A DNA stretch of 64,000 nucleotides from Flaviflexus massiliensis (GCF_001375495.1 NZ_LN831058.1:1012768-1076767), one strand, 5' to 3'. Positions 54,088 to 63,086 are shown, numbered from the stretch's first letter. Translations and numbers: made by a program. The notes: a model not told the origin generated them from the sequence alone.

Positions 54088-55101
54088 ATGAAAACCGCCA
54101 CTGCGCCGTTACCACCGCTGCGTTCGGTCAAGGTTCTGGACCAGTTGCGTGAGCGCATACGCTACTTGCATTACAGCTTACGAACCGAACAGGCTTATGT
54201 CCACTGGGTTCGTGCCTTCATCCGTTTCCACGGTGTGCGTCACCCGGCAACCTTGGGCAGCAGCGAAGTCGAGGCATTTCTGTCCTGGCTGGCGAACGAG
54301 CGCAAGGTTTCGGTCTCCACGCATCGTCAGGCATTGGCGGCCTTGCTGTTCTTCTACGGCAAGGTGCTGTGCACGGATCTGCCCTGGCTTCAGGAGATCG
54401 GAAGACCTCGGCCGTCGCGGCGCTTGCCGGTGGTGCTGACCCCGGATGAAGTGGTTCGCATCCTCGGTTTTCTGGAAGGCGAGCATCGTTTGTTCGCCCA
54501 GCTTCTGTATGGAACGGGCATGCGGATCAGTGAGGGTTTGCAACTGCGGGTCAAGGATCTGGATTTCGATCACGGCACGATCATCGTGCGGGAGGGCAAG
54601 GGCTCCAAGGATCGGGCCTTGATGTTACCCGAGAGCTTGGCACCCAGCCTGCGCGAGCAGCTGTCGCGTGCACGGGCATGGTGGCTGAAGGACCAGGCCG
54701 AGGGCCGCAGCGGCGTTGCGCTTCCCGACGCCCTTGAGCGGAAGTATCCGCGCGCCGGGCATTCCTGGCCGTGGTTCTGGGTTTTTGCGCAGCACACGCA
54801 TTCGACCGATCCACGGAGCGGTGTCGTGCGTCGCCATCACATGTATGACCAGACCTTTCAGCGCGCCTTCAAACGTGCCGTAGAACAAGCAGGCATCACG
54901 AAGCCCGCCACACCGCACACCCTCCGCCACTCGTTCGCGACGGCCTTGCTCCGCAGCGGTTACGACATTCGAACCGTGCAGGATCTGCTCGGCCATTCCG
55001 ACGTCTCTACGACGATGATTTACACGCATGTGCTGAAAGTTGGCGGTGCCGGAGTGCGCTCACCGCTTGATGCGCTGCCGCCCCTCACTAGTGAGAGGTA
55101 G
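54088..55101 (+). CDS. intI1: Class 1 integron integrase IntI1
   Basis: A full-length, 337-residue tyrosine recombinase. Catalytic residues are visible in [10 protein letters not shown] (Arg), HTLRHSFAT (His-x-x-Arg), [10 protein letters not shown] (His) and MIYTHV (Tyr). The integron-specific insert lies near [13 protein letters not shown]. Residues 32 and 39 are Arg and His, the pair that goes with the PcW promoter encoded within it. It is intact, so cassette exchange should still be possible. Confidence 0.98.
54175..54203 (-). promoter_or_regulatory. Cassette promoter PcW
   Basis: On the minus strand, TGGACA (54203-54198), a 17-base spacer and TAAGCT (54180-54175). This is the weak Pc variant inside intI1 and drives dfrA1 and aadA1. 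Confidence 0.93.
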
Positions 55102-55278
55102 GGCAGCGCAAGTCAATCCTGGCGGATTCACTACCCCTGCGCGAAGGCCATCGGTGCCGCATCGAACGGCCGGTTGCGGAAAGTCCTCCCTGCGTCCGCT
55201 GATGGCCGGCAGCAGCCCGTCGTTGCCTGATGGATCCAACCCCTCCGCTGCTATAGTGCAGTCGGCTTCTGACGTTCA

Positions 55279-55303
55279 GTGCAGCCGTCTTCTGAAAACG
55301 ACA
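55279..55303 (-). mobile_element. Tn402 IRi terminal repeat
   Basis: The 25-base initial inverted repeat, starting TGTCGTTTTCAGAAGACGGC on the minus strand, ends the integron at 55303. Sequence beyond it is plasmid backbone. Confidence 0.93.
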
Positions 55304-55307
55304 TCTG

Positions 55308-55538
55308 GTGTTCCTCATTCTCTGGTGGCTGCGCGGCCCGGTGCGCTTTCTTCTCGGCTTGGCTTCGTTCGCCAGTCTCATCACCCTACCGATCATGTGG
55401 CTTGGGCTGGACTCGGCCAATAAGACCCACATCATGCTATCGGTCGCAGGCGTCGGCCTTGGTGCGTCGGCCCTCATGTGGTTTTATGACGCGCTTCTCA
55501 TGAGGCTGGCACCAGAACCAATCCTATTCAGCACCTAA
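55308..55538 (+). CDS. Small membrane protein, plasmid backbone (possibly 5' truncated)
   Basis: A 76-residue frame with two TMs (residues 1-34 and 42-62). It starts at GTG only five bases past IRi with no ribosome binding site, so the integron probably inserted into or right before its original start. It is followed by a strong terminator. It is not recognised. Confidence 0.5.
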   Translation: MFLILWWLRGPVRFLLGLASFASLITLPIMWLGLDSANKTHIMLSVAGVGLGASALMWFYDALLMRLAPEPILFST

Positions 55539-55541
55539 ACG

Positions 55542-55572
55542 AAGGCCGGGCCACTCACCCGGCCTTTTTTGT
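55542..55572 (+). terminator. Rho-independent terminator, plasmid backbone
   Basis: AAGGCCGGG pairs with CCCGGCCTT around a seven-base loop and is followed by a run of six T residues. It is the most canonical terminator in the window. Confidence 0.93.
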
Positions 55573-55689
55573 ACGCTCATAGGGCAGAACAAACCAACGT
55601 TTTATCTATACCGCAACAGGGTATTTAATTCCTATTTAATCTGCGCTAGAATGAGGCATGTTTAACCGAATCTGACGTTTTCCCTGCAA

Positions 55690-56346
55690 ATGCCAAAATA
55701 CTATGCCTATCTCCGGGTTTCGCGTGACGGCCAAGACCCGGAAAACCAAAAATACGGTTTGCTCGAATACGCGAACGCCAAAGGCTTCGCGCCGCTACAG
55801 ATCGAGGAAGAAATTGCCAGCAGAGCAAAGGACTGGCGCAAGCGCAAGCTCGGAGCAATCATCGAAAAGGCCGAGCGTGGCGACGTGCTACTGACGCCGG
55901 AGATTACGCGCATTGCCGGTTCCGCCCTCGCCGCCTTGGAAATTCTCAAAGCGGCGAGCGAGCGCGGCCTAATCGTCCATGTGACCAAACAGAAGATCAT
56001 CATGGACGGCAGCCTACAAAGCGACATCATGGCAACCGTGCTTGGCTTGGCTGCACAGATCGAGCGGCATTTCATTCAGGCACGTACCACCGAGGCGCTA
56101 CAAGTCGCCAGAGAGCGCGGCAAGACGCTCGGGCGACCCAAGGGCAGCAAATCGAGCGCCTTGAAGCTGGACAGCCGTATTGATGAAGTACAGGCATACG
56201 TGAACCTTGGCTTGCCGCAAAGTCGCGCAGCCGAGTTGTTAGGCGTCAGCCCTCACACCTTGCGCCTGTTCATCAAACGCCGGAACATCAAACCCACAAA
56301 CACTAGACCAACCATCACCATGCCGGGGAGGGAACAACATGCCTAA
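55690..56346 (+). CDS. Serine recombinase (plasmid resolvase)
   Basis: A 218-residue small serine resolvase. YLRVSRDGQDPENQ contains the catalytic Ser, and the E-helix region and DIMATVLGLAAQIERHFIQARTTEAL are typical. The C-terminus has a helix-turn-helix (GLPQSRAAELLGVSPHTLRLFIKRR). It resolves plasmid multimers. It is intact and overlaps the repA start by eight bases. It is a Gram-negative plasmid backbone gene by its neighbours. Confidence 0.88.
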   Translation: MPKYYAYLRVSRDGQDPENQKYGLLEYANAKGFAPLQIEEEIASRAKDWRKRKLGAIIEKAERGDVLLTPEITRIAGSALAALEILKAASERGLIVHVTKQKIIMDGSLQSDIMATVLGLAAQIERHFIQARTTEALQVARERGKTLGRPKGSKSSALKLDSRIDEVQAYVNLGLPQSRAAELLGVSPHTLRLFIKRRNIKPTNTRPTITMPGREQHA

Positions 56347-56869
56347 GAACAACAAAGCCCCCGGCCATCGTATCAACGAGATCATCAAGACGAGCCTCGC
56401 GCTCGAAATGGAGGATGCCCGCGAAGCTGGCTTAGTCGGCTACATGGCCCGTTGCCTTGTGCAAGCGACCATGCCCCACACCGACCCCAAGACCAGCTAC
56501 TTTGAGCGCACCAATGGCATCGTCACCTTGTCGATCATGGGCAAGCCGAGCATCGGCCTGCCCTACGGTTCTATGCCGCGCACCTTGCTTGCTTGGATAT
56601 GCACCGAGGCCGTGCGAACGAAAGACCCCGTGTTGAACCTTGGCCGGTCGCAATCGGAATTTCTACAAAGGCTCGGAATGCACACCGATGGCCGTTACAC
56701 GGCCACCCTTCGCAATCAGGCGCAACGCCTGTTTTCATCCATGATTTCGCTTGCCGGCGAGCAAGGCAATGACTTCGGCATTGAGAACGTCGTCATTGCC
56801 AAGCGCGCTTTTCTATTCTGGAATCCCAAGCGGCCAGAAGATCGGGCGCTATGGGATAGCACCCTCACC
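56339..56869 (+). pseudogene. repA: Plasmid replication initiator RepA, truncated by IS6100
   Basis: The first 177 residues of a RepA_C-family (PF04796-like) initiator, including GLPYGSMPRTLLAWICTEAVRTK and LGRSQSEFLQRLG. The frame then runs into the right IS6100 and stops after 11 further codons. Without the C-terminus it should not start replication, which fits its chromosomal location. The exact plasmid group cannot be read with confidence. Confidence 0.82.
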
Positions 56870-57749
56870 GGCTCTGTTGCAAAGATTGGCGGCAGTCAGA
56901 GGTAGGCTGTCGCTCTGCGCCGATCAGGCGGCTGCTGCGAAATGGTGGTTGAGCATGCCCATGGCCTCCGTCAGCGCCGAGGGCCCAATGCCAAAAGCTC
57001 TCTCCACAAGGCGCACCTCGCCCCTGATGCCGGGCTGCAGGCACCAGGGGCGAGCCTGTCCTTTGCGCAGGGCTCGCATGACTTCGAATCCCTTGATCGT
57101 GGCATAGGCCGTGGGGATCGATTTGAAACCGCGCACCGGCTTGATCAGTATCTTGAGCTTTCCGTGATCGGCCTCGATCACGTTATTGAGATACTTCACC
57201 TGCCGGTGGGCCGTCTCCCGGTCCAGCTTTCCTTCGCGCTTCAATTCGGTGATCGCTGCACCATAGCTCGGCGCTTTGTCGGTATTGAGCGTGGCAGGCT
57301 TTTCCCAGTGCTTCAGGCCTCGCAGGGCCTTGCCCAGGAACCGCTTCGCTGCCTTGGCGCTGCGGGTCGGCGACAGGTAGAAATCGATCGTGTCGCCCCG
57401 CTTGTCGACTGCCCGGTACAGGTAGGTCCACTTGCCCCGCACCTTGACGTAGGTTTCATCCAGGCGCCAGCTCGGATCAAAGCCACGCCGCCAGAACCAG
57501 CGCAGCCGCTTCTCCATCTCCGGGGCGTAGCACTGGACCCAGCGATAGATCGTCGTATGGTCGACCGAAATGCCGCGTTCCGCCAGCATTTCCTCAAGGT
57601 CGCGATAGCTGATCGGATAGCGACAATACCAGCGCACCGCCCACAGGATCACATCACCCTGGAAATGGCGCCACTTGAAATCCGTCATCGTTCCGTCCGT
57701 CCAATCTCCGCCAAGCATGCTCAAGCTTCACGATTTTTGCAACAGAGCC
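56870..57749 (-). mobile_element. IS6100, right copy
   Basis: 880 bp with the same 14-bp ends as the left copy and the same orientation. Its left end cuts repA; its right end abuts GTCAATAG and the host acyltransferase. No differences from the left copy were noticed. Confidence 0.97.
56924..57718 (-). CDS. tnpA: IS6100 transposase (right copy)
   Basis: 264 residues, identical in sequence to the left-copy transposase, with the same DDE triad and no stop or frameshift. Transcription from the disrupted acyltransferase promoter at 58964 would run into it in the sense direction, so its expression could exceed that of the left copy. Confidence 0.96.
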   Translation of the reverse strand: MLGGDWTDGTMTDFKWRHFQGDVILWAVRWYCRYPISYRDLEEMLAERGISVDHTTIYRWVQCYAPEMEKRLRWFWRRGFDPSWRLDETYVKVRGKWTYLYRAVDKRGDTIDFYLSPTRSAKAAKRFLGKALRGLKHWEKPATLNTDKAPSYGAAITELKREGKLDRETAHRQVKYLNNVIEADHGKLKILIKPVRGFKSIPTAYATIKGFEVMRALRKGQARPWCLQPGIRGEVRLVERAFGIGPSALTEAMGMLNHHFAAAA

Positions 57750-57757
57750 GTCAATAG
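57750..57757. repeat. Right 8-bp target-site duplication
   Basis: GTCAATAG directly beside the right IS6100 end, identical to 49269-49276. IS6100 makes 8-bp duplications. Confidence 0.97.
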
Positions 57758-58952
57758 CACTATCAAGGCGCGTAGTGGAAGCTGTGAGAGCTCCGGACGC
57801 TGCGATAACTGAGACGAGGGTGATGGCGAGACCGGAGGCAAAGGCCCTCCTGGGGTACGGGAAGGCGAACGACCAGTTGGCGAGCCTGTCCTCAAAAGCC
57901 CATTTTCCGATTGCGCCAGCAATGATCGAGACGATGAAGACAAGGGTTCCGGTGCCAAAGTCGACGCGTTCCATGCCCGTGGCTTGGAGGGTGAAGATGA
58001 GGATCGGCCAGTGCCACAGGTAGAGGGAATAGGAGATGTCGCCAACCTTCTGGAATGGCCACGTCACCAGCAGTCGGTCAGCACCCCACCGTGTCTTGGT
58101 TTCGCCCGCCGCAAGAACAAGGCAGATGCCAAGAATGGGCCACAGCGCGGCAGGCCCGGGGAAGAGACGCGCCCCGTCCAGCACAAAACCGCACGACACG
58201 ATCAGCCCGACTCCCATCCAGGACATGATGGCGCGCACTGTTGGTGAGAGCTTGAGGTCGGCGACAATGAGGCCGAGGATGCCGGGCAGGGTCAGCTGCC
58301 AGGCGCGGGATGCGGTGGAGAAGTAGGCGGAAGCCTGCGAGATCGAGGTGTCAACCACCGCCCACGCGAAGGATGCGATGGTGATGAGGGTGAGGACGAC
58401 AATGAGGGATGTTTTCTTGGACTTGCGCGCCTTGATCGCGATGAAAGCAACGAGCATGACGAGGAATGTCATGACGAGATGGAACTGACCCTGGATCGAC
58501 GTTGACCACAGGTGCTGCAGGGGTGAGGTTTCGGGACCGGCAGCTTCGTATGTCAACTGTGAATTGACCAGTTCCCAGTTCTCATAGAAGAGGATCGAAG
58601 CGCGCAGTTCGGTAAACAGCTGGGGCTGTTCGGACAGGGGAATGAGGTAGGTGCCGGCAATACCGACGGCAAGAAGCAGGGGGAGGAGCGGGATGAGGAG
58701 GCGGCGGATGAGACCAGAGAAGCGTGCCGCAAGACCGAGCTTCCAGCCATCTCCGGTGCGTCGCATGAGGCTCGGGAGGGCGAGGAAACCCGTGATTGCC
58801 AGGAAGACATCGATACCGCCGGAGACCGTGCCGTTACCGATGATGTGGAATGCCACGACAAGGAAGATGGCAAGGCCGCGAACCCCGTGGAGTTCTGGTC
58901 TGAATTTCCTCGTATCCCGAAAAGCGCGTTTATCTACCCCATGAATTGTCAC
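57750..58952 (-). pseudogene. N-terminal acyltransferase-3 domain of disrupted O-acyltransferase
   Basis: The first 401 residues of an OafA/OatA-type membrane acyltransferase: RPELHGVRGLAIFLVVAFHI near the N-terminus with the conserved His, FLAITGFLALPSLMRR, then about ten TMs and SYSLYLWHWPILIF. Such enzymes O-acetylate peptidoglycan or envelope glycans. The frame continues 31 codons into IS6100. The SGNH half is at 48381-49276. GTG at 58952 looks leaderless (TATCCT six bases upstream), and the gene lies 28 bases after the response regulator gene. Confidence 0.92.
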
Positions 58953-58964
58953 TGTTCAAGGATA
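58953..58964 (-). promoter_or_regulatory. -10 box for leaderless acyltransferase gene
   Basis: On the minus strand TATCCT (58964-58959) is six bases before the GTG at 58952. There is no purine-rich ribosome binding site. Confidence 0.55.
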
Positions 58965-58980
58965 GCGGGGTGTGTCGGGA

Positions 58981-59670
58981 CTACTTCCGGTCGTGTGAGT
59001 TAGTCGGCTCACTCAGCCGGTAACCCATATTCCTGACCGTCGTAATCCAGCCATTGCCAATCTTGCGGCGCAGGTAGCGCACGTAAACATCGACAACGTT
59101 CGAGTTCGGGTCGAAATCGTAGCCCCAGACCCGGTCGAGGAGCTGCTCGCGGGAAAGAACCTGGCCCGGATGATTGAGAAACGCCTCAAGGAGGGCGAAC
59201 TCCCGCGCTGACAGGTCGATGATCTTGCCGGACAGGGTGACCTGATGGCGGGGAAGATCCATGATCAGATCACCCACCTGCAGCTGGTTCAAGGATGGGC
59301 CGGCGGTTGTTTCTGCCCTCAGGCGGAGCTTCACGCGCGCAAGCAACTCTTCAAAACGGAAGGGTTTTGCCATGTAGTCATCGGCTCCCGATTCGAGACC
59401 CTGCACGGTGTCACCAACGGAGGAGCGGGCGGTGAGGATGATGACGGGGGTGGACACACCCTGGCCCCTCATCCTCTCCAGCACCTGGTAGCCATCCAAG
59501 TCGGGCAAACCAATATCCAAGATAATGAGGTCGTAGCCGCCCGTGAGGGCATAGTGGAGGCCGTCCTGGCCGGTCGCTGCGACGGTTGGCAGGTGACCGG
59601 CGGCCTTCAATCCCTTGGACACGAAGGATGAAATCCCCGCCTCGTCCTCAACAATCAAAATGTTTGCCAT
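58981..59670 (-). CDS. OmpR-family response regulator
   Basis: A 229-residue regulator. The receiver has ILIVEDEAGI, LIILDIGLPDLDG with the phosphoacceptor Asp, and DDYMAKPF with Lys. The winged helix has LSAREFALLEAFLNHPGQVLSREQLLDRVWGYDFDPNSNVVDVYVRYLRRKI. It overlaps the kinase stop (TGATG) and lies just upstream of the disrupted acyltransferase gene, so the system may control envelope acylation. Confidence 0.92.
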   Translation of the reverse strand: MANILIVEDEAGISSFVSKGLKAAGHLPTVAATGQDGLHYALTGGYDLIILDIGLPDLDGYQVLERMRGQGVSTPVIILTARSSVGDTVQGLESGADDYMAKPFRFEELLARVKLRLRAETTAGPSLNQLQVGDLIMDLPRHQVTLSGKIIDLSAREFALLEAFLNHPGQVLSREQLLDRVWGYDFDPNSNVVDVYVRYLRRKIGNGWITTVRNMGYRLSEPTNSHDRK

Positions 59671-61082
59671 CAGATCTCCTCGTGGGGAAAAACAATCTTA
59701 AACGTGGAACCGTGACCCGGTGTCGAATCGAGGTCGACTCGGCCGCCGTGCGCTGCGGCAATGGCCGCGACGATCGGCAGACCGAGGCCCGCTCCCTCCA
59801 CCGTAGTGTTAGCGCGGCCAAAGCGTTCGAAGATCTCCGCTCGTCTCTCCGAACTTACCCCGATACCGCGGTCTTTTACCCACATCTTGACCTCCCGGTC
59901 CACGGATAAACCAATGCTGATGAGAGTTCCTTCGGGGGAGAACTTCGCGGCGTTGGCGGCGAGTTGGATCATGGCCTGGGTCATTCGTTGCTCATCGATC
60001 GCGATGATGGCCTCGATGCGGGACTGGAGCTGCCACGAATGGTTGGCGCTGATTTGCTGGACGAGTTCGTAGATGTGGTCAATGAACGGCCCCGCATCAA
60101 CCGGGTGCTTCGTAACAAAGTCGGGACGCTCCGCCTTCGCAAGCAGAACGAGATCATCGGCAAGACGATGCATTCGATCCAACTCGTGCATCGCCAGTGT
60201 ACGCACGGCGCTCACGTCGTCCGGATCGTCGATGTCCATGAGTTCGAGGTGTCCGCGAACAATGGTGATCGGGGTGCGGATCTCATGCCCGGCATCATCT
60301 AACAACTGCAGTTGGGAATCGAAAGTCTTTTGAATCCGATCGAGCATCGAGTTGAAGGTGATCGCCATGTCCCCCAAATCATCCTTCGTATCGACCTCGA
60401 GTCGAGCATTGAGGTCCGTCTCATTGATCTGGCTGGCCGTTTCTCGTAGCTCGCGAATGGGGCGCAGCAGTTCGCCGGCGATCACCCAGGAAGCAGCAAA
60501 GAGGACGGCGATGCAGATGAGGGCTGCGATCACGTAGATGCGGAACGTGTCGGTCAGCTGCGCCATTTCCGCATCCACATCGTAGGCGACCGCGTAGGCG
60601 CCCTCTCCAAGATCTCCGAGGGTGATGGGCATGAGCGAATAGCGGTAGGTCGATGTTGAGGTCTCAACTGTGCGGGTCTCGCCCTGTTCCTGGCCGTGCA
60701 GTGCCTGCACGCGTTCAGCGAGGATCTGCATGAGCTCCTTATCGGCCACCATGTCGAGACCACCCGGCTGCGTCCACTCCGGTCTGGCACCCACGTACCC
60801 GACCATGCCCTCCGAGTCCTCCGGCACTCGGTGGCTGAGCACGTCCTGCATGAGATCCGACAGGTTATCGAACGTGCCCGCCTCATAGGTTTCGGTGGCT
60901 TCCGCGGAGAATTCCTCCATCGCAATCTGCAGTTGCTGATTGATGCGGTCATCAATATGGTTGCGCTGGACCGTGTAGAAGGTGATGCCAACCGCGACAA
61001 GTGTCGCAACCGTCAGCAACAGCACGGCTGTGACGATTCGGGTGCGCACCGACCACCGAGGCATAGAAAATCGCATTGTCAT
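59670..61082 (-). CDS. Sensor histidine kinase
   Basis: A 470-residue kinase with two TMs around an extracytoplasmic sensor (residues about 35-185), HAMP, H-box DDAGHEIRTPITIVRGHLE, N-box MIQLAANAAKFSPEG, G1 VKDRGIGVSSE and G2 GAGLGLPIVAAIAAAHGG. It precedes its response regulator, the reverse of the more usual order. GGAAGGGG lies before the ATG. Confidence 0.92.
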   Translation of the reverse strand: MTMRFSMPRWSVRTRIVTAVLLLTVATLVAVGITFYTVQRNHIDDRINQQLQIAMEEFSAEATETYEAGTFDNLSDLMQDVLSHRVPEDSEGMVGYVGARPEWTQPGGLDMVADKELMQILAERVQALHGQEQGETRTVETSTSTYRYSLMPITLGDLGEGAYAVAYDVDAEMAQLTDTFRIYVIAALICIAVLFAASWVIAGELLRPIRELRETASQINETDLNARLEVDTKDDLGDMAITFNSMLDRIQKTFDSQLQLLDDAGHEIRTPITIVRGHLELMDIDDPDDVSAVRTLAMHELDRMHRLADDLVLLAKAERPDFVTKHPVDAGPFIDHIYELVQQISANHSWQLQSRIEAIIAIDEQRMTQAMIQLAANAAKFSPEGTLISIGLSVDREVKMWVKDRGIGVSSERRAEIFERFGRANTTVEGAGLGLPIVAAIAAAHGGRVDLDSTPGHGSTFKIVFPHEEI

Positions 61083-61276
61083 CCCCTTCCAAGACGATTA
61101 TGCAAGGTGTTTATGAGGCGAAAATGAGAAACGACGAATGCGGTAAGTAAAGGGCGTAAGTGGAACGTAGGAATTGGGCGGGCTACGAATCGTAGAAACA
61201 AGTTAGTCCACGAACCTAGAAACTAGACGTGCCTCGAACGGTGGAAACACGACGGGTGACAAATTGCAGCGGGAAT

Positions 61277-61312
61277 GGTTTGGGGCCCGGTCATGAGACC
61301 GAGCCCCAAACC
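61277..61312 (-). terminator. Terminator downstream of aspartate aminotransferase gene
   Basis: GGTTTGGGGC pairs with GCCCCAAACC and an inner GGTC/GACC stem closes an ATGA loop. It lies 31 bases past the aminotransferase stop on the minus strand. Confidence 0.8.
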
Positions 61313-61343
61313 GCACAGTTCGTGCGTGTATTAATTGAAGGGT

Positions 61344-62561
61344 TTAGGCGAGAAGCTTCTGGATGCGACCAACACCTTCGAGGATGTCCTCATCCGCCAT
61401 CGCATACGACAGGCGGAGGAATCCGGAGGGACCGAATGCCTCACCGGGAACGACCGCGACTTCGGCTTCTTCGAGAATGATTTCTGCCAGCTCGGACGAG
61501 GTGGTGGGGGTGCGGCCCGCAATCTCGCGACCAAGGACCTTCTCTACTGATGGGTAGGCGTAGAAAGCGCCCTGCGGGTTGGGAACTTCGAAGCCGTTCA
61601 CCTTCCGCAGCTCGGCGACGATGAGCTTGCGGCGACGATCGAAGGCTTCCCGGAACTCGGCAACCGATGACTGGTCGCCGGTCAGTGCCTCGAGTGCGGC
61701 GGCCTGGCACACATTGGCCACGTTTGAGGTGAGGTGGGACTGCATGTTGGTTGCGGCCTTGATGATGTCGGAGGGGCCGTACATCCAGCCCACGCGCCAC
61801 CCGGTCATGGCATAAGTTTTTGCCACGCCGTTGAGAACGAGGGTCTGGTTGGCGAGTTCGGGAACCTCGCGGAGAATGTAGGAATTGTCGAGACCGTCGT
61901 AGACGAGGTGTTCGTAGATTTCGTCCGTGATGATCCAGATGCCGTGCTCGAGAGCCCATTCGCCAATCGCGCGGGTCTGCTCTTTCGAGTACAGGGCGCC
62001 GGTCGGGTTTGAGGGGGAGCAGAACAGCAGAACCTTGGTGCGGTCGGTCCGTGCGGCTTCAAGCTGCTCAACAGTCACCTTGTATTCCTGGTCTGCACCA
62101 GCAAACACCTCGACGGGAACGCCACCCGCGAGACGGATCGCTTCCGGGTACGTGGTCCAGTAGGGGGCTGGAAGCAATACTTCATCCCCCTCATCAACCA
62201 ACGCAGCGAAGCTCTGGAAGACTGCCTGCTTACCGCCGTTGGTGACGAGCACGTTATTGGGATCAACCTCGACACCGGAATCGGCGAGGGTCTTGGCCAC
62301 GATGGCTTCCCGGAGTGCGGGCTGGCCCTTCGCGGGGGAGTAGCGGTGGTTCGCGGGAATGCGGGCCGCCTTGACTGCCGCTTCGACAATGTGGTCGGGG
62401 GTGGGGAAGTCGGGTTCACCGGCACCGAAACCGATAACGGGCCGTCCCGCAGCCTTGAGCGCCTTAGCCTTGGCGTCAACGGCGAGGGTTGCAGATTCTT
62501 GAAGTGCGCCAAGTCGCGCTGAAACGCGGCGCGCGGGAGATTGAGTATTCACGCCCCCCAT
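61344..62561 (-). CDS. aspC: Aspartate aminotransferase family enzyme (PLP class I)
   Basis: A 405-residue PLP-dependent aminotransferase. It has [32 protein letters not shown] at the N-terminus, [17 protein letters not shown], and the PLP-lysine motif [16 protein letters not shown]. It is close to the bacterial aspartate/prephenate aminotransferases. The ATG at 62561 follows GGAAG; a GTG at 62552 is possible. A terminator follows. It lies next to tRNA-Trp-secE-nusG, as in many actinobacteria. Confidence 0.93.
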   Translation of the reverse strand: MGGVNTQSPARRVSARLGALQESATLAVDAKAKALKAAGRPVIGFGAGEPDFPTPDHIVEAAVKAARIPANHRYSPAKGQPALREAIVAKTLADSGVEVDPNNVLVTNGGKQAVFQSFAALVDEGDEVLLPAPYWTTYPEAIRLAGGVPVEVFAGADQEYKVTVEQLEAARTDRTKVLLFCSPSNPTGALYSKEQTRAIGEWALEHGIWIITDEIYEHLVYDGLDNSYILREVPELANQTLVLNGVAKTYAMTGWRVGWMYGPSDIIKAATNMQSHLTSNVANVCQAAALEALTGDQSSVAEFREAFDRRRKLIVAELRKVNGFEVPNPQGAFYAYPSVEKVLGREIAGRTPTTSSELAEIILEEAEVAVVPGEAFGPSGFLRLSYAMADEDILEGVGRIQKLLA

Positions 62562-62954
62562 ACTTCCACGTTCAACCCGCCATGTCTGCGCACTTGTCAA
62601 ACCTGGTCAGGATATGAACAGGACAAAACGTGCAACTTTCCACCAGGTGGTGCCAGTGAACGGGGCAACATCACCGAGCCAAATGAGCGACCGCGACATG
62701 ATCGGTAAAGATTTGGAAAGTCGGAAAGAAAGGAGACGTGATAAGGAAAGTGATGCGGTGAGGCATCTCGAACCCTGATAGTGTTCTGAGCGGAAGTGAA
62801 CCGGTTTGGGTTCGTGGCGTGGTGATGCTCGCCACGGTGGACCGTGCTGGTTCGACTTCGATACGTGAGCACATTAAAGTGGTGCAAGGCGTGAGAACGC
62901 TCACTGGCTATTAGGGTCCTTCCGGGGCATAATAGACAAGGCTTTCTCAGTCGT
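62562..62954. other. Intergenic region upstream of aminotransferase gene and tRNA-Trp
   Basis: 393 bp without a supported gene; small open frames here have no recognisable products. CATAAT at 62930-62935 may be the -10 box for tRNA-Trp, but no good -35 is visible. Confidence 0.45.
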
Positions 62955-63030
62955 AGGGCAGTGGCGCAATTGGTAGCGCATCGGTCTCCAAAACCGACGG
63001 TTGTGGGTTCGAGTCCCGCCTGCCCTGCCA
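62955..63030 (+). tRNA. tRNA-Trp (CCA)
   Basis: Acceptor AGGGCAG pairs with CTGCCCT. The anticodon loop CTCCAAA gives CCA within stem TCGGT/ACCGA. T-loop GGGTTCGAGTCCC and an encoded CCA end. It lies upstream of secE, the usual bacterial setting. Confidence 0.95.
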
Positions 63031-63031
63031 G

Positions 63032-63059
63032 AGGAAGCGGTTCTTCGGAACCGCTTCCT
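63032..63059 (+). terminator. UUCG-capped terminator between tRNA-Trp and secE
   Basis: AGGAAGCGGTTC pairs perfectly with GAACCGCTTCCT around a TTCG tetraloop closed by C-G, followed by TTTATC. It may partly attenuate readthrough into secE. Confidence 0.85.
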
Positions 63060-63086
63060 TTATCTCAACACAGGAAGGACAGACGC

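Larger units (their letters stand above)
50280..55303 (-). mobile_element. Class 1 integron (In4-like), cassettes dfrA1-aadA1
   Basis: The integron runs from IRi (tip at 55303) through intI1, attI1, the dfrA1 and aadA1 cassettes, and the 3'-conserved segment (qacEdelta1, sul1, orf5), to the IRt fragment at 50279. The cassettes are read leftward from PcW inside intI1. The transposition module tni is absent, so the integron cannot move by itself and relies on IS6100. Confidence 0.95.
49277..57749. mobile_element. IS6100-bounded composite resistance element (8473 bp)
   Basis: Two directly repeated IS6100 copies enclose an In4-like class 1 integron and a piece of plasmid backbone. The whole unit is flanked by the 8-bp duplication GTCAATAG and interrupts one host gene. 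This is the expected product when a circular molecule with one IS6100 (about 7.6 kb) integrates by replicative IS6-family transposition. It brings trimethoprim, streptomycin/spectinomycin, sulfonamide and weak biocide resistance genes. Confidence 0.93.
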
